Source: Ryuthela nishihirai (Eukaryota > Arthropoda > Arachnida > Araneae > Heptathelidae). Taken from it: DNA of 64,000 nucleotides. The position numbers and the translations under genes were made by a program. The notes beneath the pieces are model-generated. The model saw only the letters and a list, made by a program, of their open reading frames with translations, did not search any database and had not been told where the DNA came from. Positions 22,723 to 33,898 of the stretch are shown here, piece after piece (the stretch's first letter is position 1; each line of letters opens with the position of its first letter). The stretch is taken from assembly GCA_038380435.1 (NCBI GenBank), contig JAWZYU010000010.1:47340135-47404134 (forward strand). The letters are read 5' to 3'.

Positions 22723-22806
22723 CTGGTGTAGACACAGTAGGAATTCGAACCTGGAGACTGCAGATTACGAGTCTGGCGCGCTGTCGGTTTAAACGACCCC
22801 GACTCT
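22723..22806 (-). repeat. SINE-A head fragment
   Basis: Only the tRNA-like head remains: GGAATTCGAACCTGGAGACT, ATTACGAGTCTGGCGCGCTG and a degraded acceptor end. Confidence 0.7.
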
Positions 22807-23433
22807 CAAAATATTACAGCATTAGAATAAAAACTGACTTTCTTTGTTTAGAAAGAAGGTACATTTTTTTCTGATTCCTCACACCATCAATACATTTTCT
22901 CTAACTTCTAATGCAGCCGATTCCCTCCCCTCCCCGCAACTTTCTTCACAACTCTGACATTGTGATAGGGCCATTTGGTAGATTGTTTAGCGAAAAATAA
23001 AATAACTTCCACGAGTAAAGCAATCCATTTCCACTCACAAGAGACTCAAGAAGTAGAATCTCGTCTACTTGGTGTGATGATGCAACCGAAAGGGAAATTT
23101 AACCGATGTGAGTCTTTCGCTCTTATTTCGATCATATGCTCTGTTGAGTACAAACACTTTCTTGGGATCTGACATTTTCTTGGCCTAGTTACAAATAGCG
23201 TCTGTGGCTACCACAGTTCGCTTAGGGTGACTTATTTTCTGAACTCGTTGTGGGAAAGGAAAACTTTACACGATCAGTGTTCGTTAAGAGAAGGGAATAG
23301 TATCATCGCTCTCCCTTTAAATAATTTAATTTAAAATTGTTATTTAGAAAACGGAAAATGAAAACAATGTTTCATTGAAGCAATAGGGTACGTTGCAAAA
23401 TATACGAGGGAAACTGATCGAAAAACAGGTTTG
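22807..23433. other. No gene seen
   Basis: Mixed AT-rich sequence. The open frame at 22975-23172 has no recognised feature. Confidence 0.5.
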
Positions 23434-23805
23434 GGTTGTTTTACTTCTGAAATAACTCTTTTTTTTGCACACATTGGGCTCAATGAGCAGATCCCAAGGA
23501 CCCCAAGGGGTCAGAAAAGGATAAGCATAGGGGACCTACTGGACAAATATTAGGAGACATGAAGCCTCCCGTAAAGGCCAACCAGCTTCTTCTTTAACGT
23601 GCATAGGGTGTGGTTTTCCTGCACCTGAAACCACTGCTTTACGTCCTATCCAACAGACGTCGTTCGTGTTCATCAGGTTCCCTTTTCCGACTAAACGTAG
23701 GGCGGTTTCGCGGAGATAAATCTCAATGATGTCACAATTCGGACTCGAATCTGAGAACTGCAAATTACGAACTTGGTGCGTTACCGACTGTCCTACTTCC
23801 TGCCT
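23434..23805 (-). repeat. SINE-A, diverged, full length
   Basis: Starts GGGTTGTTTTACTTCTGAAA at the tail and ends at the head with GTTACCGACTGTCCTACTTC. All body landmarks are present with many substitutions. The short minus-strand frame at 23536-23889 crosses it and is not a gene. Confidence 0.82.
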
Positions 23806-24031
23806 TTGAAAATCTGGATGATTTGTGTGACTTTTATAGTACTGCTTTCGAAAAACACATCTACCCTTAAAATGAAAAAACTCCAGCAAAATCAGTATGG
23901 TACTTTTGGAAAGTACTTTTAGAAAGCATGTTTCTTACACCGTAAATGAATATTATTTAAGGTTGTTTTCACTCCCCACCCATGGGCTAAACCAGCTTTC
24001 GCGCCAAGTACTTAGAGTCAGATAAGGAAGA

Positions 24032-24402
24032 GAGGCGCTGGTCTCTCAGTCGGTAGTCCGCCAGACTCATGATCTGCGGTTCCCAGGTTCAAGTCCTAGC
24101 TGGGTCAGCTTTGAGATATATCTCCGTAAAACTCCCCGCCCTGTCTTGGGTCAGCATGGATCCCCGATGGGCTTGGAAAGGCCTGCCGTCAATCAGATAG
24201 GACGGTAAGCTGTGGTCCGTATGCGAGAGAGCCATACCCTGTGCACATTAAAGAATACGCTGGATGGTCTTGATGGGAGGCTATCATATGTCACCTAACA
24301 GCTATCTAGTGGGTTCCACTCTCAACTTTCTCTGAGCCCTCGTGGTCCATGTGTTTAGCTCCTTGTGTGCAACAAAGTGTCACTCAGAGGTAACACAACT
24401 GA
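24032..24402 (+). repeat. SINE-A, full length, Met-like anticodon
   Basis: Head CTCAGTCGGTAGTCCGCCAG then ACTCATGATCTGC, with CAT at the anticodon position, box B GGTTCAAGTCC, complete body and tail (TCACTCAGAGGTAACACAAC). It is moderately diverged. Confidence 0.87.
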
Positions 24403-24499
24403 ACAAGGAAGAGGATACATGAACAACTATTATGAACATGGAAATAATCTCAAAGCAATATAAATATGAAGCATTTTTGCGATTTCTCATGCTTAAGGT

Positions 24500-24834
24500 C
24501 CTCTTAGCAGTACTTTTTCTTTTACGTAGAATGAGACCAAAGAGCTCAGAAAAGGTTGTTGGGGGAAATGAACCCACTGGATATCTGTTGCGAATGGATG
24601 GAAGCCTCTAGTCAGGCCATCCAAAGTGTTCTTTAACATACACAGGGTGTGACTCTCCTGCACATGGTCCCATTTCACGGATGGCAGCCTTTTATACGCC
24701 CATCAGTGTCCCATTTCGTACTAAGGCAAGTTGGGGTTAGCGAGTTAAATTTCAAAGCTGAAGCAGTGGGACTCGAACTTGGGAATGGCAGATTACGAGC
24801 TTGGCGTGTAATCGACTGAATCAACCTCTGCTCT
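24500..24834 (-). repeat. SINE-A, diverged
   Basis: GAGACCAAAGAGCTCAGAAA through TGTTCTTTAACATACACAGG to a head reading GATTACGAGCTTGGCGTGTA. It lies about 100 bp from the previous copy in the opposite orientation (tail-to-tail). Confidence 0.78.
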
Positions 24835-25914
24835 TGATAACAAATCAGTATTAGTATCTTGATAACGAATCTGTTGAAAGTAACATTTTATTTCAACGGA
24901 TATGCGTCAACATCTATGGGGAATAAAAGTTTGCCATAATTGATGCGTCAGTAAAAAATGCACTGCACAAACAGGAGTGCTTTTATCTTCAACAGTTTAA
25001 CAGCTAAAAGGATACCGTAAGCAAACATTTCCACGTGTTCCAAAACCTGCTTAACATCCATCTATAAATGCAAATCCGAAGAATACGTTTTCAGCCTTTT
25101 GGTTTTACATAACAAATGTCAAATCGGAAAACTGTACTTTCTCCAAAAAAGTGATAAAGACAGAATTTAGAATGCGTTTGTTTCAGTTTAAAAATTTCTT
25201 GTAACGTGGAACTTAAATGTTTCACTACAGAAGGTGAAGAAACTTGCTTCAGATTTGGAATAAACCACTGCGAGGAATTTTTGTCGTTTTGCTTTATGTA
25301 TATATGAACGAGTTTGCATCGCAAAATAGAAGAGACTTACCAGCAATAATGAATTATGTAGGTAACGGACAATTCACGACAGAGTTCTGGAAATTGGAAA
25401 AGGAAATATGCGAAACAGAAAAATGGATCTTGAAGGGGAAAAAAACTCCAAGCCAGAATGAAATCTTTGATATTTTCTTCAGATAAGTACCGTTGTCGGC
25501 ATTTATTTGCTTCTTTATATTTCCTTGGAATACTCTTTCAATATAAAATGAAAATAGCACAGATTCATATTTTGTATCTCACATTTCTCAGATTTGGAGA
25601 TTTCCTGTGTCGAGTAAGGTCTTACGGAAAGGATTTCTGCTTTGGCTTCAAACATTACAATTCTGACATTTCCATTCGCTCTTGTCAGTTGCACGTACTG
25701 GATTCTGGCGAAAACAGAGAGGAAAAAATGCGCTGTGCAATAAAATCCTTCAACGAAACCAACAGTCTTGCTGGTCTGCATAGAACCGTTAGTAATGAGA
25801 TAGTGGCGCTTACTAGAGAAGATGAAAGAAGTGTTGTACAAGAGAAAAGTTGCCAGCAAAAGGAGCCCATTATATTCAGCATAGATGAACTCATGGTTGA
25901 AGTACTATGGTATG
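24835..25914 (+). other. Unassigned, with overlapping long open frames
   Basis: Between 25244 and 25914 both strands stay open for unusually long: 25458 onward on the plus strand, about 150 codons before it enters a SINE, and 25515-25859 on the minus strand. The plus-strand peptide has a hydrophobic patch (LFASLYFLGILF) and a charged tail. I recognise no domain in either direction, and I see no splice sites or repeat family. It may be a fragment of an unknown element or a decayed exon. Confidence 0.3.
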
Positions 25915-26100
25915 GTTGGGTTGTTTTGTTTCTGAGTGGCACTTTTACGCACCAATGGTCTAAATCTTACCTAATATTTATCCAGGTAAATGAACGTGTT
26001 CTTTACTACAACACGGAGCCACGGCTTAATATCCCATGGAGTGGACAGGAGCATTTTCAAGCTCTTCAGAGTCCTCTTTGTGAACATTATCATTGAGAGC
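25915..26100 (-). repeat. SINE-A, strongly decayed and shortened
   Basis: TGGGTTGTTTTGTTTCTGAG, ACCAATGGTCTAAATC, TGTTCTTTACTACAACACGG and AGCCACGGCTTAATATCCCA follow SINE-A order, with an internal deletion of about 70 bp and no head. Confidence 0.65.
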
Positions 26101-27069
26101 AAGGGGGATATGGAAAAAAAGTCCAATAAACGCATAACAATACAATTTCAATCAACAGTTTTGTATGTTGTACATTTTATGGTAGCATTGAGTAGATTGA
26201 ACAAAATTGGGCTCCATGAACATTGGGAATATGACCGTGCCGTATCAAAAATTTTGTCGAACGTAGCCACCAGAAAACCATAGCCATCTATATCAATCTA
26301 TCATTGTGGAAGGACTGGCTGGAGAAGTGAACGAACATCGCATCATTAATGAGCCGATTCTCCATCATGTTAGAACCCCATTAAAGGACTTAGATGTCAT
26401 ATCCTCCAAGAGTGACGTCATGCTTGCGCAGAAATGAATAATAGCATGCCTTCTCGCATAGTAACCACGACGAGATCTCATAACCTTTCATTACATGCAG
26501 CTCATTTACCAATTATTGGATCGATGTTGCATATCTGAGGACGTGGGTTTGACATGCCACACTTATGGTAATTTTTTATGAATGCAATTTAGGAAAATGT
26601 ATCTGTAAGTGTCAGCCGTAATGTTAAAATATACATTTCGTTTAGGGAACTTCTGTTTTTCTGAAATTTTATTGATGTCCAAAGGTTCTTTCTATCTGTC
26701 ACTTCAAATTCGCTTCCAACCCTCGGTAGGATTCTGAAGGAATAATTTTCTAAATTGTCTTGAACCTTGGAGACTTTTAGATTCGGCCATTATCAACATT
26801 ATCCAGAAAAAGACGCCTGCTTCGAAACGCGAGTCAGAGATTACGCGAGATAGCGACTTAGAGAGACATAAACCTGCTAATTTTCGATGTTTGTTTTCAT
26901 TTGGAGACACTGAATATATCACCTTCTTTTCAGAATTAATCTCTATAATAAAAGTCAATTGTCTCTCAGGTGACTCTCAGGCATAATATAAGCAACCTCG
27001 TAATGATGCTACACCAATAACTAGGCGAGTTGAAAGCCTACTATTGGCTGTCTAAATGGCAATTGCCAT
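26101..27069. other. No gene seen
   Basis: No repeat family or coding signal recognised. Base composition is a little less AT-rich around 26290-26530. Confidence 0.5.
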
Positions 27070-27409
27070 TGCCCATAACAACTCAGTTTTGTTTTAGTCC
27101 TCTGTGTTCCTTTCCATTGTGTTTGTACAATTAGACTTTTTTCTTTCCTTTGTATTGATCCAGTTAGCTTAAATTTTGTGTGTTCCTTTGTGTTGGTCCA
27201 TTTAGCTTAAAATGTTTGTATTTCTTTCCTTTGTGTTGGTGTAGTTAGCTTAGAATTTGTGTGTGTGTGTTCCTTGTAATGTTGGATCAGTTAGCTTAGA
27301 ACAGTGCGTTCCTTTGTGCTGGTCAAGGTAGCTTAGAATATATTTGTTCATTTCCTTTGTGCTGCCCTTTCCTTTGTCTTGTTTCCTTTTCCTTTGTGTT
27401 GATCTAGTT
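27070..27409. repeat. Degenerate tandem repeat interrupted by the hAT element
   Basis: The phrase TTCCTTTGTGTTGGTCCAGT followed by TAGCTTAGAATTTGTGTG recurs about seven times at 38-47-bp spacing. The last unit is cut at GATCTAGTT by the hAT insertion and resumes after it at 30647-30700 (ATCTAGTTAGTTTAGAGTTC). Confidence 0.82.
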
Positions 27410-27703
27410 CAGTGATTCCCAACCTTTTCTGGACCATCGCCCCTCTTTAGAAGAGAACAAAAATTTCAACTCCCCCCTAGTCCATAATAGTTAATTTTAT
27501 ATGAAATATTAAAATATTGTTGCATATTATCTGTACCTAATTTATCTGTTTATTTATCTATTAAAAATCATAAAGCAGAAATTAATAAAACGACAACCAA
27601 ATGTACAATGAAATTGTTTATTAAAATTTTAAAAATAAACACAGAATCAATAAGAAATAAAAAATAATGCGATAAACACAAAATTAATAATAAATAAAAA
27701 AAA

Positions 27704-29564
27704 TTAATGATTAATGAGAGATGGTTGAGGCTGGTGGAGTGTTAACAATTTGTTAATGTCGGGTTCCAATTTCGTTAACATCAATCGCAGATCGCCACGT
27801 TCAGTGATGTGTAGTCTGTTCCTCTTCTTTGACAGTAAATTAGCTACTGCACTGAATCCACGCTCAGCCATATAGGACGAAAGAAATGCGATTAAAAACT
27901 TCTGTACTATTGCCCACAATCCAGGGTAGAGAACTGGTATTGATTTTTGAAGTCAGAACTCTTGGTATCCATGTTCGAATTTTACTTTTAGTGCTTCGTT
28001 AGCCGTGAGTTCTAAGAGTTCCTCTTCCAAATTTGATGATTCTTCAGTATCTGTGTTTGCGAAAGGATCTAAAACCCAACTCGGTATATTCATGTTTAAA
28101 ATATCTTGGAAACGCTCCGTAAAATCAACATGAAGAACTTCCAAGTGTTGGCAGTAAGTAAGTAAATCTTCCGGTTTTGCAGAGACTGCTGATAATGTGG
28201 GAAAGTGGTTGTATTCACTTCTACCTAGATTTCGTTTGAATAGAAGAAGTTTTCCCGCAAAAGCAGCTATGACGTTTTTTGTTTTAATTAAATTCAACTC
28301 ATCACCTTGCAATTGTAAATTAACTTGATTAAATATTTTAAACAGGTCTGTCAAATAAGCGATGTCATTTTTTGACATAATCAGGTTTTCACGCAATTTT
28401 TCGTCTCTGTCTTCAAGAAAGTCCAGTACTGAGTCAAATAGATTGAAAAAACGATTCAGACAAACACCTTTAGAGAGCCAACGTACTTCTGTGTGCAGCA
28501 GCAAGCGATTGTAATCTTCATCATTTTCATTACAAAGCTTACCAAATAATCGGTCATTCAATGAATTGCTTCTAATCTTATTGATTGCTTTAATAACGTA
28601 ATGGAGCGACGTATGCAGACGTTCATTCAAAATTTTTGCAACCAAATGCTGACGATAATTAATACAATGTACAGCGAGTACATTTGGTACTGCTTGTTTC
28701 AAATGCGCTATGAAACCCTTATGACGCCCTGTCATTGCTGGAGCAGCATCAGTAGCAGCAGACAAAATATTGCAAATAGGAATTTCTTTCTCTTGAAAAA
28801 ACTTTTGCATGATATTAAATATAGATTCTCCCTTTGTATCAGATTCCAAATTTTTAGCAAATAATAACTCTTCATGAATTTTTTCTTCTTTTATAAATAT
28901 TACGTATGATAAGAGTAGAGCTTCGTTATTTGGTAGAGTTGATTCATCGAGTTGAATGGAAAATTTGCAAGTCTTTAAGTAATCGCATAATGATGTTTCA
29001 ACGTCTTTTGCCATTTCATCTATTCTTTTTTGCACTGAATTATTACTGAGAGGAATTTTTTTGATGATATCTGACGGTGTCTTATATGAAGAACAGTTTT
29101 TAATATCTCTTTGACTGCCGGCAAAATTAATTCCTCGACAATTTTGTGTGGTTTTCCTGCTTTTGCGATTAACAATGAAACGTTATATGAGGCTCGTAGT
29201 CCATCATCATCTTGTTTAGAAGACGACGCAAAAAGGTTTGACATAGTTGACTGTTTTAAATATTGTTTTTCCAGTTCTTGAAAATAGGATAAATCTTTGT
29301 TCTTCTTATCAGCATGCATTTATTTAAATGCTCTTATAGCCTAGAAGGTTTCATAGCTTCATTTGAAAAAACTTTTCGGCAAATTAAACACATAGGTAAT
29401 GATTGGTTTGTAGGAGAGTACGTAAATCCATATTTCAAATACTCAATACTGTACTGCCGACATTTCTTTTTAGATGTAGATTCAGAAATTTTACAAATAC
29501 AAATTAACTTCTCAACAGATTTATAGATAGTTATAAAAATAATGTTTATAATGACTTCTAACAC
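27704..29564 (-). pseudogene. hAT transposase (BED finger / hATC, ZBED5-like), broken
   Basis: On the minus strand, in order: a BED-type zinc finger region (CLICRKVFSNEAMKPSRL, then EHLNKC in another frame), a linker, the catalytic core (SIQLDESTLPNNEALLLSYV, ATDAAPAMTGRHKGF, LHTEVRWLSKGVCLNRFF), and the C-terminal dimerisation block (YMAERGFSAVANLLSKKRNR, GDLRLMLTKLEPDI). This architecture matches the hAT group that gave rise to vertebrate ZBED5/FAM200-type genes. There are frameshifts near 29319-29334 and 29020-29035 and an in-frame TGA at 27953-27955, after which the frame continues into the hATC block. It cannot make a full transposase, but the few lesions suggest recent death. Confidence 0.9.
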
Positions 29565-29999
29565 TTATCACTCACGACTATTTATCACGGCGAAGCACAT
29601 AAAAATAATAAAACATTCCTAGAGCTATCGCTTTTATAGATTTGATTTTGTGCACGCATTAACTTGTATGTTTGCGATGCCGGCGCACTTGCTCCGTAAA
29701 CAAGTCATTTCAAGCTCCCATATTCTTGTCGAAACATGTTAAATTGCATGAACCGCGTGTTTGCCTACCAACTTGCAAGGACTTGTCACCGTCAATCTAT
29801 TCTAAACTAAAACAAATTAGGTATAGGTATACCTAATGCTAATTTAAAAATGCTTATTAACGCGATAACAATAATTTACATAGCTAGATAAAATATTTAT
29901 TCATGAAAACGGGTATTTTCAAAGTATTTTATTATATAAAAAATTAATTATTAAAAAATATTAAATATAATAAATTTATTATTATTATATTATTATTGC

Positions 30000-30479
30000 A
30001 TCAAGGTTGATTTGCCTATCAGGACGGACACACATGTCCAACATAATAAGCCCGATATAGTAGTGCATGGTAAGGTATTGAATCAGATTACAATTATTGA
30101 AGTAGGAATAACATCTCAGGATAACCTGCAGACAGTAGAGGTTCAAAAGAAGAGGAAGTATGATCTGCTGGCTAATGAGTTGGGCCTAATTCACAAGTGT
30201 AATGTTAATATTATACCTTATGTTCTGACGTGGGATGGTATTGTAATTACGTACCATAAAGCATACTCAAAGCGACTTGGAGTGGGAAAACATATTGAAG
30301 CTTATATCCAATCTGTGATTTAGAAGAGAACTTTTGAGAGCATCTCAGTCGACTTTAGACGTACCAGTACGCTAGTAGGCGGTAGCAGGGAACTTATTAT
30401 CCAAGCTACAGTTGAAAAGCTGTACATGACGGATGAGGTAGTGGATGACCAGAATCACCAGGAAGACACCACAGAATAG
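30000..30479 (+). pseudogene. C-terminal nuclease domain of an RLE-type LINE, inside hAT
   Basis: An open frame from 30012 reads through a TAG at 30321-30323 and on in the same frame to a TAG at 30477-30479. The peptide contains PIRTDTHVQHNKPDIVVHGK followed by ITIIEVGITSQDN and VQKKRKYDLLANELG. The order PD, then a beta-strand with E-V-G-I, then a K-rich helix, resembles the PD-(D/E)XK restriction-like endonuclease found at the C-terminus of R2/NeSL-type retrotransposons. The TTTATTTATTTATTT run just downstream (about 30518) could be its 3' tail, making this a 5'-truncated insertion. It is unrelated to the hAT transposase around it. The domain call is by pattern only. Confidence 0.6.
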
Positions 30480-30705
30480 AAGAGATAAAAAGGTTGTCAC
30501 AGAAAATTCCATTAAATTTATTTATTTATTTGACCGCCCCTCTTGACTGCCTCAACGCCCCCCATTTGCCTCTGGATCCGCTATCGCCACCATGGAAGGC
30601 TCCAGCGCCCACTGGGGGGCGGTATCGCCCCCGTTGGGAATCTATGATCTAGTTAGTTTAGAGTTCTTGTATTCCATGCAGTTCCGCACCTTAGATTAGG
30701 TTAGA

Positions 30706-31054
30706 TTAAGTTTCTAGTTCATCTTTCTTACACTGTGGTTTTAAGTTCATTACGTTATGTCAGGAATGTTAAACACGCTGCCCTCGAAGCTATTTTGTGC
30801 TGCCCGCAAGTAATACGTTCTATCATAATCAAGGTAGAGAACTATAGGTTACTAGCTTGACTGGATGACGATGATTTCACGCGAATATGAAGAATACTGT
30901 TGCGTTTCAGCCAAAGATGAAGCCACTAGAAGGGAAATTTAGGTTTATGTCTTTGTATTTAAAGTATGTAACATATAAATACTATAAAATATAAGAAATC
31001 ATATTTCGTTTAAATTTAAATTCTGTCCGCCATAGGTTGAGAAGTAATTGATTT
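30706..31054. other. No gene seen
   Basis: AT-rich spacer between the resumed tandem repeat and a LINE 5' fragment. Confidence 0.5.
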
Positions 31055-31525
31055 GGCCCCTTCTCTTCTGATGAGTCCTGGTGCTGACCAGGAATAATAG
31101 CTCTGAGTTTGATTATGAATCCTGAATCAGCTTCACTGGTGGGCTTCTATTCAGAAAAAATCTTCTACTGTGTTTTTGTTTGTAGGTTGACAGTCCCAAA
31201 TGAATAAGCTGGTGGATAATCCTGATCAGAGACCATCGCAAGTACGGGAACTCTTGCTTCTACGGACATCGTCAAACCTATATTGGAAGAAGTTCTATCA
31301 GTGTAGATGCTTCAGTCTTTAATAGTGGAGAGACCAGGACTTTACCCAATGCCTGCGATTAGAAGGCCTTTTTGATAATATCCGCACTTCTCTCAATAAA
31401 CATAGTTTCGTTGAAGATCCTACTAACCATCTTCTCTCCACATGTACTTGGAATGTGAGGATTCTGCATAGAGATTATTCTCTTGATGCTCTCAAGCAAG
31501 AATTCCTCCGTTATTGTGATTTGTG
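31055..31525 (+). mobile_element. RTE-like LINE, 5' end fragment only
   Basis: Aligns with the 5' regions at 16420-16960 and 42410-42940: GTCCTGGTGCTGACCA, GTTTGTAGGTTGACAG, GCTGGTGGATAATCCTGATC, and the first endonuclease residues (TWNVRILHR). It stops abruptly where the others continue. Retaining only the 5' end is unusual for a LINE. Confidence 0.8.
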
Positions 31526-32491
31526 TGATTGATAGATCTTATATGATTGTTTGAAATAAAATGCAGCCAGTCATGTATTGAGAACTAATTGTTTAACTCA
31601 ATTGTAAAACAAATCAACTTACCCTCAAGCATCTACTTGTCACAATGGTATGACAAGAGACAGTCGGTATAGTACGCCGTAGAGAAATTCTGTGAGAAAA
31701 GCCAGAATTCAAAAGAAGCATTAAAAGTAATATTAATGCTTTATCTGGGATTCGAACCTTTCTTTTGAATCGCAACTATAGTAAGAGAGCTACCCACTCT
31801 CCCACTTAACTCGACATGCAATTCAGTTAGTAATCCTCAATCCCCTGAAGCTACCAGAATACTGTCAACTAAATTTTAATGATTTTTGCCCCTCATTCAA
31901 GTACCGTGTTTCCGACAGAAATCGGCGAACCAGGTGAGCTTCAGACGAGAACGGAATACAAAGAAATACCGAGTTCTCGTCATAGCAAGAGACGCAACAT
32001 TCAACGAAATTCAACAGATGGTTAACATATTTGACGCTTAAACTCATCGTTATTGGAACAGAGAAATGTTAATTGCTTTATTGATCGCCGTTATTGGATT
32101 CCTTTTCACAATTCCTTTGGGATAAGATCGCCAACGTAAAGTGACTGAAGCACACCCGTTGTAAGAAGATCTGGTCCACTAAGTGATACAGAGGAATTTC
32201 GATAAACCGGCGTCTTTTAGGCCAAACTATGGACTATTTTTATTAATAGTTTACATAGTGGCGTACCCAGAAACTTTAAATGGAGGAAGGGGTGGTTGAT
32301 GTGCTTGAATCTTTGACTTTTCAGAGCTTCCTTAGCAAAGTTTTAAAACAAAAAAAAATTAAAAAATTATTATTTTTTAAATTTCCTCCCGTATTGCAGT
32401 CTAATTTCACCATGAGTTAATATTGCTATGAATTTGCTATCTTCGCCTTGGCTGTCTTGAAAGTTATGAGTGGAGTAGTACGTTATCAATA
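31526..32491. other. No gene; a tRNA-like scrap at 31741-31806
   Basis: The minus strand of 31741-31806 reads GGGAGAGTGGGTAGCTCTCT and GGTTCGAATCCCAGAT, resembling a tRNA or SINE head with box A and box B. The acceptor stem does not pair well, so I do not call a tRNA gene. The start of another small element may lie near 32268 (GTGGCGTACCCAGAAACTTT), without a matching end. Confidence 0.4.
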
Positions 32492-33014
32492 GGTTGGGTT
32501 GTTTTACCTCTCAGTGGAAACTTTTTTTGCACACAATGGGCTAAATGGTCACAAGACCAAAGGGCTCAGAGAAGGTTTGGGGCCCACTGGACAGCTGCTG
32601 GAAGACAGATGGTAGCTTCCCGTCTAGGCCTTCAGTGTGTTCTTTAACCCTCCTGGTGTTACGCATTTATTTCTCTCTCTGTTTTACAAGAGCCACAGCT
32701 AGGCGTAAGCAACGGTTATGTGGCGCGTCTGCCATTTCAATAGCACTATAGTACCAGATACCTGTAGCGGGGAGAACACATTCCACTCACCTGGAGGGGT
32801 GCATAGAGTATGGGTCTCTCGCACACGGAGCCATGTTCTAACGTCACATCTGACGGACGGCGGCCTTTCCAAGCCTATCGGTGTCCCCTACTGACGTGAG
32901 AGCAGGGAGCTGAATTTTGCGAAGATAAATTTCAACGCCGTCCCAGCTGGGACTCGAATCTGGGTACTGCAGATTACGAGCCTGGCGGGCTACCGACTGA
33001 GTCACTCCAGCCCT
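32492..33014 (-). repeat. SINE-A, full length, split by a 152-bp insertion
   Basis: Tail GGGTTGTTTTACCTCTCAGT to head CTACCGACTGAGTCACTCCA on the minus strand. The body is continuous with the consensus up to GTTCTTTAA at 32647 and resumes with TGCATAGAGTATGGGTCTCT at 32800. The intervening segment is a separate element. Confidence 0.88.
32648..32799. mobile_element. piggyBac-like MITE inside a SINE
   Basis: The inserted 152 bp begin CCCTCCTGGTG directly after a TTAA and end CACCTGGAGGGG, giving inverted ends CCC-rich in the piggyBac manner with the piggyBac target TTAA on the left. The right-hand TTAA appears to be lost in a small deletion. The interior has no coding capacity. Confidence 0.5.
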
Positions 33015-33411
33015 CTTTATCAAGAGAGAGTAGGGAAAGTTACTAATGAACAGATGTTTCGCACTAAAATTTTGGCAGCGTATAAGTAGTTTATATATAA
33101 TATGTTAAGAATGTCTGCCTCAATAACTCAGCTGGATTCCACTGTTGTGATGCTTCAGGTTACCGTGGCAAAATGTGTTATGTGATGTCGGAGTGAACGT
33201 GATACGAAAACATTTGCAAATGTCATTGATATCTACATCACAAAACCCCGATTAGGTACGAGTGTCGTGACACTTGAGGTTAGCCTAGAAAAAATATTTT
33301 ACGTTCCCGCGTATTTAAATTACTGTTCCGTGTTATTAAAATTTCAAAGGCGTATTTCATATTATGTAGGAATACATTAGTCAAGATATCCTATAACGGT
33401 GTATGTTAGGT
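33015..33411. other. No gene seen
   Basis: AT-rich spacer between two SINE-A copies. Confidence 0.5.
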
Positions 33412-33425
33412 CGGGTACAGCTAGG

Positions 33426-33811
33426 GGCGGGGGTGGCTCAGTCGGTAGCGCGCCAGGCTCGTAATCTGTAGTTCCCAGGTTCGAGTCCCAGCTGGGTCAG
33501 CGTTGAGATTTATCTCCGCAAAATTCCCCGCCCTGCCCACGGTCAGTAGGGGACACCGATGGGCTTGGAAAGGCCGCCGTCCGTCGGATGGTATGTTAAG
33601 CCGTGGCCCCGTGTGCGGGAGAGCCATACCCTGTGCACGTTAAAGAACACGCTGGATGGCCTTGACGGGAGGCTACCATGTGTCTCCCAACAGCTGTTCC
33701 AGTGGGTCCCCTTCCCCAACATTCTCTGAGCCTTCGGGGTCCATGTGACCTGGCCATTTAGCCCATGGTGTGCAAAAAAGTGCCGCTCAGAGGTAAAACA
33801 ACCCAACCCAA
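33426..33811 (+). repeat. SINE-A, complete reference-quality copy
   Basis: 386 bp flanked by an exact 14-bp target duplication, CGGGTACAGCTAGG (33412-33425 and 33812-33825). The head has box A TGGCTCAGTCGGTAG and box B GGTTCGAGTCC; the anticodon loop reads CTCGTAA. The body carries GCACGTTAAAGAACACGCTG, and the tail reads AAGTGCCGCTCAGAGGTAAA then ACAACCCAACCCAA. The central body resembles the conserved domains shared by widespread animal SINE superfamilies such as MetaSINEs. That comparison is from memory and unverified. Confidence 0.95.
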
Positions 33812-33898
33812 CGGGTACAGCTAGGTAATTTATAACGATTTAATAGCATGTATCTGAATATTAAATTGTTATTTTATATTATTAAGGATTTTTTAACA

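Larger units (their letters stand above)
27410..30646 (-). mobile_element. hAT DNA transposon, 3.24 kb, with target duplication
   Basis: The left end reads CAGTGATTCCCAAC and the right end is the complement of CATAGATTCCCAAC, matching at 12 of 14 positions, as expected for hAT ends. The element is bracketed by an exact 8-bp duplication, ATCTAGTT (27402-27409 and 30647-30654). Eight base pairs is the hAT hallmark. Inside are a minus-strand transposase pseudogene and a fragment of an unrelated retrotransposon. The interrupted tandem repeat confirms the insertion point. Confidence 0.93.

Noticed and set aside
25458..26096. 212-codon gene
   Set aside because: The last 60 codons lie in a SINE, the opposite strand is equally open, and no domain is recognisable. 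Kept only as an unassigned region.
31741..31806. tRNA gene on the minus strand
   Set aside because: Has box-like motifs but no convincing acceptor stem; more likely an old SINE head.
33426..33500. A functional tRNA gene
   Set aside because: Box A and box B are present, but the acceptor stem is not closed and the sequence continues into the SINE body with a target duplication around the whole element.
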